Source of the DNA: JBBQSN01 sp963825505
Lineage (GTDB): Bacteria; Actinomycetota; Actinomycetes; Actinomycetales; CAWJMD01
Assembly: GCA_963825505.1 (NCBI GenBank)
Contig: CAWGTL010000013.1
Span: forward strand, 1-64,000
Length of the DNA: 64,000 bases
Reading direction: 5' to 3'
Shown here: positions 24,626 through 32,669 of the stretch, in pieces
Layout of the letters: every line of letters starts with the position of its first letter
Position numbering within the stretch: the first letter of the stretch is position 1
Notes under the pieces: generated by a model
The model's database searches: none
What the model was told of the DNA's origin: nothing
The model's input: only the letters and a program-made list of their open reading frames with translations
Translations under genes and position numbers: made by a program

Positions 24626-24811
24626 GACCGACGCACTCCTTCCGCGCCGCGGGCACAGCCCTGCCGGCGCAACTCGGTTCCCGGGCACCCACCGTGGGGC
24701 CCGCCTGGTGCCTTGCGACCGTCCCCACCGGAAGACCCGGACCTCGGGGCGCAGCCCCCTCGCTCGGCGAGGGTGATGAAGGCACGCGAATTCGACCGGG
24801 CACGCCGGTCG

Positions 24812-24849
24812 TGGGGTCAGGGTACGCCGCGCGGGGCGGCCGGAGCCAA
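24812..24849 (-). promoter_or_regulatory. rpsB promoter and long leader
   Basis: TTGGCT (24849-24844) and TACCCT (24824-24819) sit 19 bases apart on the minus strand, upstream of rpsB. A start near 24812 would leave a leader of about 185 bases with several possible stems (around 24680-24770). Such a leader could bind S2 for autogenous control, but no specific motif was identified. Confidence 0.5.
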
Positions 24850-24884
24850 TCCGCCCTGCGTGCTCGGTGTGGCAGCCTGCAGGC

Positions 24885-26078
24885 ATGAGCGAACCCACCG
24901 GTCGGCGCAGGACGGGCGGGCCCGCGCTGGTGCGGCGGATGCAGGGCTTCGGCACCACGATCTTCGCCGAGATGTCGGCCCTGGCGGTGCGGACCGGCGC
25001 GGTGAACCTCGGCCAGGGCTTCCCCGACACCGACGGCCCCGCGTCGCTGCTCGACGACGCCGTGGCGGCGATCCGGGCCGGTGCCAACCAGTACCCGCCC
25101 GGGCGCGGCGTCCCCGCCCTGCGGGAGGCGGTGGCCCGGCACCAGGAGCACTGGTACGGCCTGGCCACCGATCCCGACCGCGAGGTGCTCGTCACCGTCG
25201 GCGCCACCGAGGCGATCGCGGCCTGCGTGCTCGCGCTGTGCGAGCCGGGCGACGAGGTGGTCGTCCTCGACCCGACGTACGACTCCTACCAGGCCACGAT
25301 CGCGCTGGCCGGCGCCGTCGCCCGTCCGGTGCCGCTCCTGCCGCCGCAGTTCCGGCTCGATCCCGACCGCCTCGCCGCCGCGTTCTCCGACCGCACCCGC
25401 CTGGTGCTGCTCAACACCCCGCACAACCCGACCGGACGGGTGCTCGACGCCGACGAGCTCGCAGCCGTCGCGCGGCTCGCGCAGCAGCACGACGCCGTCG
25501 TGGTGAGCGACGAGGTCTACGAGCACCTGGTCTTCGACGGCCTGGCGCACGTGCCGGTCGCCACCCTGCCGGGCATGGCGGAGCGGACGCTGACGATCGG
25601 GTCGGCGGGGAAGACCTTCTCGGTCACCGGGTGGAAGATCGGCTGGGTCACCGGGCCGGCGCACCTGGTCGACGCCGTCACCACGGTCAAGCAGTTCCTC
25701 ACCTTCGTGGGCGGCGCCCCCTTCCAGCCCGCCGTGGCGGCGGCACTCGGCGTCTCGGACGACGACTTCGCCTCCCGCGCAGCCGATCTCGGACGCAGGC
25801 GGATGGTGCTGGTCGACGGTCTGCGGTCCGTCGGGCTCGAGCCGACGACCCCGCAGGCGGGTTACTTCGTGGTCGCGGACGCCGCGCCGCTGGGGTGCGA
25901 GGACTCCCTCGACTGGTGCCGCGAGCTGCCGCACCGGGCGGGCGTGGTGGCGATCCCGGTGCAGGTGTTCTGCTCCGACCCCGGACCGGTGCGCACGCTG
26001 GTGCGGTTCGCGTTCTGCAAGCGCGACGACGTCCTCGCCGAGGCGGTCGACCGGCTCGGGGCGCTGCGGCCGGTCTGA
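24885..26078 (+). CDS. Pyridoxal phosphate-dependent aminotransferase (class I/II)
   Basis: A 397-residue fold-type I aminotransferase. NLGQGFPDTDGP, YPPGRGVPALREAVA, LLNTPHNPTGRVL and SDEVYEHLVFDG line the active site. The PLP Lys is in SAGKTFSVTGWKIGW (about residue 238). It belongs to the kynurenine/methionine-type group used in actinobacteria as DapC (N-succinyldiaminopimelate aminotransferase). The DapC role is inferred from similarity only; no lysine genes are adjacent. It is divergent from rpsB across 259 bp that otherwise hold only the rpsB promoter and leader. Confidence 0.85.
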   Translation: MSEPTGRRRTGGPALVRRMQGFGTTIFAEMSALAVRTGAVNLGQGFPDTDGPASLLDDAVAAIRAGANQYPPGRGVPALREAVARHQEHWYGLATDPDREVLVTVGATEAIAACVLALCEPGDEVVVLDPTYDSYQATIALAGAVARPVPLLPPQFRLDPDRLAAAFSDRTRLVLLNTPHNPTGRVLDADELAAVARLAQQHDAVVVSDEVYEHLVFDGLAHVPVATLPGMAERTLTIGSAGKTFSVTGWKIGWVTGPAHLVDAVTTVKQFLTFVGGAPFQPAVAAALGVSDDDFASRAADLGRRRMVLVDGLRSVGLEPTTPQAGYFVVADAAPLGCEDSLDWCRELPHRAGVVAIPVQVFCSDPGPVRTLVRFAFCKRDDVLAEAVDRLGALRPV

Positions 26079-26090
26079 CCCGTGCGGGCC

Positions 26091-27167
26091 TCAGCCGCGG
26101 CCGGGGTCGGTCCGGGTGGCGGGCTCGGTCGGGTCGGGCAGGACCAGCCGCCCGACGCCGGCCAGGTAGCGGCTGCGGCGGGCCCGACCGGCGCCGGCAC
26201 GGCGGCGACGCCGCACCTCCTCGTGCGGGACGGGGTCCTGCGCCCTCGCGGCGTCGGTGTCGGGCAGGACGACGACCTGGGCGGGCGCGGGCTCGTCGGG
26301 CACGTCCGCGCGCAGCTCGTCGTCGGGCACGGGACGCGGGCCCTCGTACAGCGCCACGGCCGGTCGCCGGTCGACGTCGACCGGCTCGAACCAGGGGCGG
26401 ACGACCGTCTCGGTCGTGGCCGTCGCGACCGCGGGGACCGTCGCCGCGGCCGTCGCGGCGCCGCCGTCCGCGCGTCGCAGCACCCGGTGGACCCCGAGGA
26501 CGGCGGCGGCCGTCACGACCAGCAGCAGCGCGTCGAGGACCGCGACCGCACCGGGGAACCCCCACGGGCTGCGCGCGGCGGCGATGGCGTGCACGGCGCC
26601 GGCGAGGGCGACGGCGCCGAGGGCGGCCGGTCCGGAGCGGACGACCCGGACGCGCAGGTGCGGGACGTCGTGGGCGGCGTCGCCGGGCAGCACCACGCAC
26701 GCCAGCACCAGGCACACCCCGAGCACGAGGGCCGTGATCGCGACGAAGACGTCGCCGGTGAAGACGGGTGCGCCCTCGGCCGGGCGACCCCCCGCCGCCC
26801 CCGCCAGCATCGTGCCCGTCAGGGCGAGGGCCGCCACGAAGGCGGCGGTGCGCCGACGGCCGCGGACCGGGGCGTCGAGCAGGTCGGTGAGGAAGCCGCC
26901 GACCGCCGCGAGCACCGCGAGCCGCAGGATCGCGGCGGCGCCCTCGACCCGGGGCAGGTCGCCGAGGAGCAGGTGCGCCCCCAGCCACACGGAGGTGGCG
27001 AGCGCCGTCAGGGTCGACCCCGCGATGGCGACCAGGGCGAGGCGGCGCTGCCGAACACCCTCGGGCCAGAGCACGAGCAGGACGGCGAGCGCGCCGCCGA
27101 GTCCGGTGTAGCCCGCCCACGCCAGGGCCCGGTAGACGGCGTCGAGGACGCTCGTGGCCTCGGTCAT
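26091..27167 (-). CDS. Multi-pass membrane protein of unknown function
   Basis: A 358-residue protein with about seven hydrophobic helices in residues 10-235, then a cytoplasmic tail of about 120 residues. The tail has a charged stretch RRRRRAGAGRARRSRY and a C-terminus TEPATRTDPGRG. The helix layout recalls CopD-like copper proteins, but no His/Met metal motif is clear. I do not recognise the family. ATG 27167 overlaps the upstream stop (TGATG), so it is coupled to the single-pass protein before it. Confidence 0.7.
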   Translation of the reverse strand: MTEATSVLDAVYRALAWAGYTGLGGALAVLLVLWPEGVRQRRLALVAIAGSTLTALATSVWLGAHLLLGDLPRVEGAAAILRLAVLAAVGGFLTDLLDAPVRGRRRTAAFVAALALTGTMLAGAAGGRPAEGAPVFTGDVFVAITALVLGVCLVLACVVLPGDAAHDVPHLRVRVVRSGPAALGAVALAGAVHAIAAARSPWGFPGAVAVLDALLLVVTAAAVLGVHRVLRRADGGAATAAATVPAVATATTETVVRPWFEPVDVDRRPAVALYEGPRPVPDDELRADVPDEPAPAQVVVLPDTDAARAQDPVPHEEVRRRRRAGAGRARRSRYLAGVGRLVLPDPTEPATRTDPGRG

Positions 27168-27847
27168 CAGGCCTCCAGGTCCAGCTGGGCGAGCACCAGC
27201 GCGTCGGCGAACGGCTGGGGGGCGATGACGAAACCGGTGCCACGGTCGACCGCGCACAGCACCCGGTCGGCCGGGAGCATCGGGCAGGTCACGGTGCGCA
27301 CCGCGGTGCCGTCGACCTCGAAGCCGACGACGAGCCCGTCGACGTCGGCCAGCGGCGCGAGCGCACCGAGGGCGCGGCCGTCCGGGGACGGGACGGTGCG
27401 CACGGCCGCGCCGCTGAGCACGTACCGGACCTGCAGGGTCGTGGCCGGTGCCGCGAGGGGCACGGTGACGGCGCCGACCAGCCGGGGCACGGGCACGGCC
27501 TCCTGGTCGCCCGCCACGACCTGGACCGCGCTCCAGACCGGCACCGCCTGGGCGAACGCGGTCCCGGCGGGCGCGAGGTCGGGCGGCGTCAGCCGGACCT
27601 GCACCACCGGCGCGGCGAGCTGCACGGTCTCGACCACCTCGAACGACCCGTCCGCCAGGACGGTGGCGTGCACGAGGGAGGCGTTCTCGACCTGTTGCGG
27701 CGGGTCGCCGGGCGCCCCGGCCTGCGCGGCCACCGCGGAGGGCGGCGTGACCGCGTACACCCAGACCGCGAGCGGCACCAGCAGGACGGGGACGGCGACG
27801 CCGGCGAACCGGCGCAGCCGCAGCCGCTCCTCGTAGTCCAGCCGCAC
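27167..27847 (-). CDS. Single-pass exported protein of unknown function
   Basis: A 226-residue protein with a basic N-terminus (VRLDYEERLRLRRF) and one membrane helix at about 16-34, then an extracytoplasmic beta-rich domain with DGSFEVVETVQLAAPVVQVRL and DGTAVRTVTCPMLPADRVLCAVD. The two Cys could form a disulphide. GTG 27847 is chosen for its AAGGGA ribosome site 6 bases away. It is coupled to the seven-helix protein downstream and divergent from the DUF4397/sortase pair, so the four genes may form one envelope module. Confidence 0.65.
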   Translation of the reverse strand: MRLDYEERLRLRRFAGVAVPVLLVPLAVWVYAVTPPSAVAAQAGAPGDPPQQVENASLVHATVLADGSFEVVETVQLAAPVVQVRLTPPDLAPAGTAFAQAVPVWSAVQVVAGDQEAVPVPRLVGAVTVPLAAPATTLQVRYVLSGAAVRTVPSPDGRALGALAPLADVDGLVVGFEVDGTAVRTVTCPMLPADRVLCAVDRGTGFVIAPQPFADALVLAQLDLEA

Positions 27848-27990
27848 CGGCAGTCCCTTCCCCGTCCGTCGTCGGCCCCGTGCCCTTAGCCCGGTCGGGT
27901 GGGAACCGAGCGACTGGGCAGAGGCTCTCACTGATCGTGACTACGGTGCCCGTATCGGGTCAAGGTGTTCACCCGAACGGGGAGGCGACG

Positions 27991-28758
27991 ATGAACAGTC
28001 CAGCACGACGCTCACGCAGCGTCATCCTGGCCGCCGCCGGCGTGCTGCTGCTCGCGGCGGCGCCGCAGGTGGCGCAGGCCGACAGCCCGGCCGAGGTGTT
28101 CGTGGTCCAGGGGCTGCCCGACCGCACGGTCAGCATCTCGGTCGACGGCCGCGTGCTCGCCGAGGAGGTGGCCGGCGCCACGCTGGCCGGCCCGTTCGAG
28201 CTCGCCGCCGGCACCCACGTCCTGGACGTCCGCGACGCCGGCGGGAGCCTGGTCACGAGCTCGGTCCAGGTGGCCGCCGGCCAGAGCAAGGACCTGGTGG
28301 TCCACCTTCCCGCCACGCCAGGCGGCGACCCCGTGGTCACCGTGTTCGCCAACGACCTGACCGGAGTGCCCGCCGACAAGGGCCGGCTGGTCGTGACGCA
28401 CACCGCCGCGGTGCCGCCCGCCGACATCGTCGTCGACGGCCAGGTGCTGTTCGCCAACGTCGCCAACGGCGAGTCGCTCGACGCCGTCGTCCCGGCGCAG
28501 AGCTACTCGGTGTCGGTGGTGCCCACCGGGCGCAGCGGTCCGGCCGTCCTCGGCCCGCTCGACCTCGCGGTGGCGGGCGGCTCGCTCAACCGCGTCTACG
28601 CGGTCGGCGACCCGGCGAGCGCCGACATGCGGGTGGTCCTGCACGTCGTGGCCGTGGCCGCCACCGGCTCGGCGGCGCCGGACCGGGTCGACACCGGCTC
28701 GGGGGGCCAGGCCGTCGGAGCGGGCGGCCTGCCCGGCGGGTGGTTCGGGACGCCCTAG
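27991..28758 (+). CDS. DUF4397 domain-containing secreted protein
   Basis: A 255-residue secreted protein. The signal peptide is at 1-30 (RRSRSVILAAAGVLLLAAAP, cleavage near AQA-DSP). Two DUF4397-like beta domains follow, with VFVVQGLPDRTVSISVDG and VTVFANDLTGVPADKGRLVVTHTAAVPPADIVVDG, shown in part. The C-terminus is Gly-rich and has no hydrophobic sorting helix and no LPxTG. DUF4397 proteins often neighbour class F sortases, as here. A GGGGAGG ribosome site precedes ATG 27991, and TACGGT at 27942-27947 is a possible -10 box. Confidence 0.82.
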   Translation: MNSPARRSRSVILAAAGVLLLAAAPQVAQADSPAEVFVVQGLPDRTVSISVDGRVLAEEVAGATLAGPFELAAGTHVLDVRDAGGSLVTSSVQVAAGQSKDLVVHLPATPGGDPVVTVFANDLTGVPADKGRLVVTHTAAVPPADIVVDGQVLFANVANGESLDAVVPAQSYSVSVVPTGRSGPAVLGPLDLAVAGGSLNRVYAVGDPASADMRVVLHVVAVAATGSAAPDRVDTGSGGQAVGAGGLPGGWFGTP

Positions 28759-28759
28759 G

Positions 28760-29383
28760 GTGCGCCGCGCCACGCCCCTGCTGGCCGGCCTGCTCGCCCT
28801 GCTCCTGACCGGCTGCGCGGCCCCCGCCACCGATCCCGCCGCGGCCCGTGCTCCGGACCTGGTGACGGGCTCGCCGGCTGCGACCCCGCCCGCGCGCGAG
28901 GGCCGGGTGGCGCCCGGGCAGCGGGTGACCTTCGTGCCGCAGGAGGTGCTGCTGCCCGGCGGCGGCAGCGCCCCGGTGGAGCCGGCCGCGACCCGCGACG
29001 GCGTGCTCGCGGTCCCGCCGCAGATCGACCGCGTCGGCTGGTGGGACGGCAGCGCGCAGGTCGGCGACCCCTTCGGCAGCACGGTGCTCGCCGGGCACGT
29101 CGACTCCCGTGAGCAGGGGCTGGGCGTGTTCGCCGCGCTGCTCGAGGTGCAGGTGGGCGAGGTCGTCGAGGTGCTGGGCGAGGGCGGCCGCGCGGCGTAC
29201 CGCGTCACCGGCGTGCAGGACCTGCGCAAGGAGTCGCTCGCCGCGTCCTCCGCGGCGCTGGACCAGCGCGGTCCGCACCGTCTGGTCCTGATCACCTGCA
29301 CCGGGGCGTTCGACCCGGTGGCGCGGCACTACGACCAGAACCGCGTGGTCACCGCCGAGCCGCTCGCGGGCACCTCCGGCTGA
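28760..29383 (+). CDS. Class F sortase
   Basis: A 207-residue cysteine transpeptidase anchored at the outer face of the membrane. The N-terminus LLAGLLALLLTGCAAP is a lipoprotein signal with a lipobox Cys at about 19. Catalytic residues are visible: His in LAGHVDSR, Cys in LVLITCTGAFD and Arg in HYDQNRVV. Length is normal for class F. GTG 28760 starts one base after the DUF4397 stop, so they are one operon and the DUF4397 protein may be its substrate or partner. Confidence 0.9.
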   Translation: MRRATPLLAGLLALLLTGCAAPATDPAAARAPDLVTGSPAATPPAREGRVAPGQRVTFVPQEVLLPGGGSAPVEPAATRDGVLAVPPQIDRVGWWDGSAQVGDPFGSTVLAGHVDSREQGLGVFAALLEVQVGEVVEVLGEGGRAAYRVTGVQDLRKESLAASSAALDQRGPHRLVLITCTGAFDPVARHYDQNRVVTAEPLAGTSG

Positions 29384-29397
29384 GCTGCGCCGTCCCG

Positions 29398-29433
29398 CCG
29401 TCCACAGCCCCGTCGAACGCCCCGTCGTCCACA
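29398..29433. promoter_or_regulatory. Two DnaA-box-like sites
   Basis: CCGTCCACA (29398-29406) and TCGTCCACA (29425-29433) each match the relaxed actinobacterial DnaA box (Y-Y-V-TCCACA). They sit 18 bases apart in the 103-bp gap before the M23 gene. A second pair lies at 36600-36635. Chance matches are possible at this base composition. Confidence 0.3.
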
Positions 29434-29486
29434 GCCGCAGGTCCGCCGCGGTCGGACCGTCGGCACCCGACGTCACGGTGGACGTC

Positions 29487-30041
29487 ATGGGCAGGAACCG
29501 GGGTCGGCGAGCGACGGGATGCGTCCTGCTGCTCGTGGTCCTGCTCGTGACGGGGGCCGGCCCCGCGGACGGTTCGGCGTCCGCGCGGGCCGGCACCTGG
29601 TCCTGGCCGCTCGCGGCGGGACCGCAGGGTCCTGCGGTGCTCCGGCGGTTCGCGGTCCTCCCCTCGCCGTGGCTGCCGGGGCACCGCGGGGTCGACCTCG
29701 CGACCAGCGCCGGATCACCGGTGCTCGCGCCCGCCGACGGCGTGGTCGTGTTCGCCGGCACGGTGGTCGACCGCGGGGTGCTGACGATCGAGCACGAGGG
29801 CGGACTGCGCACCTCGTACGAGCCGGTCGGCGCCCAGGTGCCCGTCGGCACCGCGGTGGCGCGCGGCGAGCCCGTCGCGGTGGTCACGGCCGCACCGGGA
29901 CACTGCCGCGGGAGGGTGTGCCTGCACTGGGGGCTTCGCCGCGCGGAGACCTACCTCGACCCGCTCGCGCTGGTGCGGGTGCGCCCGCCGATCGTGCTGC
30001 TCCCGGTCGGCCCGGGCCGCGCGGCGTGGCTAGGCTCCCCG
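29487..30041 (+). CDS. M23 family metallopeptidase, lacks its own stop codon
   Basis: A secreted peptidoglycan endopeptidase of the LytM fold. The signal peptide (ATGCVLLLVVLLVTGAGPADG) leads to the domain with HRGVDLATSAGSPVLAP, whose His and Asp bind zinc. The second zinc His is in CLHWGL. Recognisable sequence ends near 29990 (LVRVRPPIVLLPVG). In this frame there is no stop until 30902, the stop of crcB2, so the frame crosses all of crcB1 out of register. Homologues end shortly after this point, so a lost stop or an indel is likely. TAG 30031 and TGA 30115 are the nearest stops in the other frames. Confidence 0.75.
30031..30036 (+). promoter_or_regulatory. Leaderless-type -10 box of crcB1
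   Basis: TAGGCT ends 6 bases before GTG 30043, inside the end of the M23 frame. No ribosome site is present. Confidence 0.55.
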
Positions 30042-30042
30042 G

Positions 30043-30525
30043 GTGGCTGGCGGAGGCGGGGTCGACGCACCGCGCCCGCCGCTGGGGCCGCTGCTGCGCT
30101 CGCGACTCGACCTGATGGCCCTCGTTGCCGTCGGCGGGGCCGCCGGGGCGCTGGCGCGGTGGGCGGTCGAGGAGTCCCTCCCGCAGGCGGACGGCGCGTT
30201 CGCCTGGTGGCTGCTGCTGGTCAACGCCACCGGGGCTGCGCTGCTGGGTCTGCTCGTCATGGGGCTGGCGACCCGCCGCCCGACCTCCCGTCGCGCGCGC
30301 CCCCTGCTCGGCACCGGGGTGCTCGGCGGCTGGACCACGTTCTCCGCGGCCTCGCTCGACCTGCAGCAGCACCTCGCCGGCGGGCGGCCCGGCGCCGCCG
30401 CCGTGAGCTCCGCCGTCGGCCTGGTGCTGCCCGTGCTGGCGGCGTGGGTCGGTACGGCGCTCGCGCAGGCGACGGCACCACGTCCCGGACCGGCGCCCGG
30501 CCCGTCCTCGGGCGGCGCGGCGTGA
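30043..30525 (+). CDS. crcB: Fluoride efflux channel CrcB/FluC, subunit 1
   Basis: A 160-residue, four-helix dual-topology membrane protein that exports fluoride. Fluoride-track motifs are NATGAALLGLLV (Asn) and LGGWTTFSAASLD (Thr-Thr-Phe-Ser). The signature deviates from the TTYSTF core, as usual in the paired form. It has a 25-residue N-terminal extension and a Pro/Gly tail. It overlaps crcB2 by 4 bases (GTGA), so the two probably form a heterodimer. Confidence 0.92.
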   Translation: MAGGGGVDAPRPPLGPLLRSRLDLMALVAVGGAAGALARWAVEESLPQADGAFAWWLLLVNATGAALLGLLVMGLATRRPTSRRARPLLGTGVLGGWTTFSAASLDLQQHLAGGRPGAAAVSSAVGLVLPVLAAWVGTALAQATAPRPGPAPGPSSGGAA

Positions 30526-30902
30526 CCGCGCTGCTCGTGGTGGTCGGTGCGCTGGTCGGGGCACCGCTGCGCTACGTCGTCGAGCTCGTGGTGCGGTGGT
30601 GGCTGCGAGCCGGGGACGACACGGTGCCGTGGGGGACCGCCGCGGTGAACCTCGTCGGGTCGGCGGTCATCGGCGTGGTCGCCGGGGCCACCACGGGCCG
30701 GGCCGACGCCGGGACCGTCACCGCGCTGGTCGGGACCGGCTTCTGCGGGGCGCTGACCACGTACTCGGCGTTCTCGTACGAGACGGTGCGGCTGGTGCAG
30801 GTCGGTCGCGCACCGGCTGCCCTCGCCTACGCCGTGGGCAGCCTCGTGGCCGGGGTGGCCCTGTGCTGGGCCGGGTACGGCGTCGTCGTGGCGCTCAGCT
30901 GA
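30522..30902 (+). CDS. crcB: Fluoride efflux channel CrcB/FluC, subunit 2
   Basis: A 126-residue partner of the preceding subunit. It carries the complete set: GAPLRYVVE, GTAAVNLVGSAVIGV and the TTYSAFSYE core with the sodium- and fluoride-coordinating residues. Four helices fill the chain. GTG 30522 overlaps the crcB1 stop. It shares its stop codon with the open M23 frame. Its 3' end overlaps the convergent whiG gene by 8 bases. No fluoride riboswitch was recognised upstream. Confidence 0.93.
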   Translation: MTALLVVVGALVGAPLRYVVELVVRWWLRAGDDTVPWGTAAVNLVGSAVIGVVAGATTGRADAGTVTALVGTGFCGALTTYSAFSYETVRLVQVGRAPAALAYAVGSLVAGVALCWAGYGVVVALS

Positions 30903-31734
30903 CCTCGGCGAGGCGGCCGCGCAGCTGCAGCACCGCCTTGGTGTGCATCTGGCAGATCCGCGACTCGGTGACGCCGAGGACCGACCCGATCTCGGACAGG
31001 GTCAGGCCCTCGTAGTAGTAGAGGGTGACGACGATCTTCTCGCGCTCAGGGAGCTGGTCGATCGCCCGCGCGAGCAGGAACTTGGTCTCCTCGCCCTCGA
31101 ACGCCATCACCGGGTCGACGGCCTTGCTGTCCTTGAGGGTGTCGCCGAGCGACATCCCCTCGCCCTTCTCGCCGCCGCCACCGCCGCCGAGCAGCTCGTC
31201 GAGCGCCACGACGTTGACGTAGGAGACCTGGCTGAAGATCGAGTGCAGGTCGCGCAGCGGGATCCCCATCCGGGCGGCGACCTCGGGCTCGGTGGGCGTG
31301 CGGTGCAGCTCGGTCTCGAGCTCGGCGTAGGTGCGCTCCACCTCGCGGGCCTTGGACCGCACCGAACGCGGGATCCAGTCCATCGATCGCAGCTCGTCGA
31401 TGATCGCGCCACGGATGCGCGACAGGGCGTAGGTCTCGAACTTGATCGCGCGGTCGAGGTCGAACTTCTCGATGGCGTCGATGAGCCCGAAGATCCCGTA
31501 CGACACCAGGTCGGCCTGCTCCACGTTGGGCGGCAGGCCCACGCCGACGCGGCCGGCGACGTAGCGCACGAGGGGCGAGTACTTGAGGATCAGCTGGTCG
31601 CGCGCGGCCGGGCTGGCGGTGGCCTTGAAGTCCTCCCAGACGGCCCGGATCCGGGCCTCCTCGGCCGCCTTCTGCGCCCCGGCGTCGACCTCGGCGTCCA
31701 GGTCGTCGTCGAGCCCAGGTTCAGACCGTGCCAC
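30895..31734 (-). CDS. FliA/WhiG family RNA polymerase sigma factor
   Basis: A 279-residue sigma-28-type factor. Region 2 holds DLVSYGIFGLIDAIEKFDLDR and region 3 follows with LHRTPTEPEVAARMGI. Region 4 is LTLSEIGSVLGVTESRICQMH. In Streptomyces this family (WhiG) controls sporulation; in motile actinobacteria it acts as FliA. Neither set of targets is in the window, so the role cannot be fixed. A short Gly run (about residue 185) interrupts region 3. The position between xerC and rpsB is conserved. Confidence 0.93.
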   Translation of the reverse strand: MARSEPGLDDDLDAEVDAGAQKAAEEARIRAVWEDFKATASPAARDQLILKYSPLVRYVAGRVGVGLPPNVEQADLVSYGIFGLIDAIEKFDLDRAIKFETYALSRIRGAIIDELRSMDWIPRSVRSKAREVERTYAELETELHRTPTEPEVAARMGIPLRDLHSIFSQVSYVNVVALDELLGGGGGGEKGEGMSLGDTLKDSKAVDPVMAFEGEETKFLLARAIDQLPEREKIVVTLYYYEGLTLSEIGSVLGVTESRICQMHTKAVLQLRGRLAEVS

Positions 31735-31751
31735 GGACGCCCCCCTCGCTC

Positions 31752-32669
31752 TCAGGCACGCGGGTGGGCCTGCTCGTACGTGCGTCGCAGCCTCTCCACC
31801 GACACGTGCGTGTACACCTGTGTCGTGGCGAGACTAGCGTGACCGAGCAGCTCCTGGACGCTTCTCAGATCAGCTCCGCCGTCGAGCAGGTGCGTCGCCG
31901 CGCTGTGACGCAGCGCGTGCGGTGCGGCGTCGACCCCGAGCCCGGACTCGCGCAGCAGCTCGTGCACCAGCGTCCGCACCTGCCGCTGGTCCCACCGCCC
32001 GCCCCGCAGCCCGAGCAGCAGCGCCGATCCTGACCCCTGGCGCGCCAGCCGAGGACGCCCGCGCGCCAGCCAGTCGCGGACGGCCCGGCCCGCCGGCAGC
32101 CCGAAGGGGACGGTGCGCTGCTTGTCGCCCTTGCCGACCACCCGCAGCACCCGGCGCTCGAGGTCGACGTCGTCGACGTCGAGACCGACCAGCTCGGCGA
32201 CCCGGATCCCGGTGCCGTAGAGCAGCTCGAGCGCGGCCCGGTCGCGGGCGTGGGCCGGCTCGCCGTCGTCGGCGCGGACGGCGGCGAGGTCGAGCAGGGC
32301 GGCGGCCTGCTCGGTGCGGAGCACGGTCGGCAGGTGCCGCTCGCGCTTCGGCGCGGCGAGCCGCGTGGACGGGTCGTGCGTCATCCGTCCGGTGCGGGCG
32401 GCCCACGCGGTGAAGGTGCGGGCGGCCGAGGCGCGGCGGGCCATCGTGGACCGCGCCAGCCCGGCCCGGGTCATCGCCGCCAGCCAGCCACGGAGCAGGT
32501 CGAGGTCGAGCTGGTCGAGGTCGTCGCGCCCGTCCGCCGCCGCGCGGGCGAGCAGCTGACCGACGTCGGCCACGTAGGCGCGGGCGGTGTGCGCCGACCG
32601 GCCGCGCTCGGCGGTGAGGAACCGCTCGAAGTCGACCAGCGCGAGCGCGAAGCCCTGCGGCAGGTCCAT
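31752..32669 (-). CDS. xerC: Tyrosine recombinase XerC
   Basis: A 305-residue site-specific recombinase that resolves chromosome dimers with XerD at dif. The N-terminal SAM-like domain (1-90) binds the core site. Catalytic residues are visible: Arg in YGTGIRVAELVGL, Lys in GKGDKQRTVPFG, His-x-x-Arg in HALRHSAATHLL, His in GHASL and the nucleophile Tyr in TQVYTHV. Its place after dprA in the comM-dprA-xerC-whiG order supports XerC rather than a phage integrase. ATG 32669 shares the palindromic CATG with the possible start of the protease on the other strand. Confidence 0.94.
   Translation of the reverse strand: MDLPQGFALALVDFERFLTAERGRSAHTARAYVADVGQLLARAAADGRDDLDQLDLDLLRGWLAAMTRAGLARSTMARRASAARTFTAWAARTGRMTHDPSTRLAAPKRERHLPTVLRTEQAAALLDLAAVRADDGEPAHARDRAALELLYGTGIRVAELVGLDVDDVDLERRVLRVVGKGDKQRTVPFGLPAGRAVRDWLARGRPRLARQGSGSALLLGLRGGRWDQRQVRTLVHELLRESGLGVDAAPHALRHSAATHLLDGGADLRSVQELLGHASLATTQVYTHVSVERLRRTYEQAHPRA

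Noticed and set aside
29990..30043. Fluoride riboswitch ahead of the crcB pair
   Set aside because: The crcB1 start is only 7 bases from its -10 box and the upstream DNA is coding; no crcB RNA motif could fit.
29487..30902. True M23-CrcB fusion protein
   Set aside because: The joining segment is the out-of-frame reading of a complete crcB1 gene, so a real fusion would need crcB1 DNA to encode two proteins. A lost stop or indel is simpler.
31752..32669. Phage integrase marking a mobile element
   Set aside because: Sequence and position (dprA-xerC-whiG) fit the housekeeping XerC, and no attachment repeats or phage genes are near.
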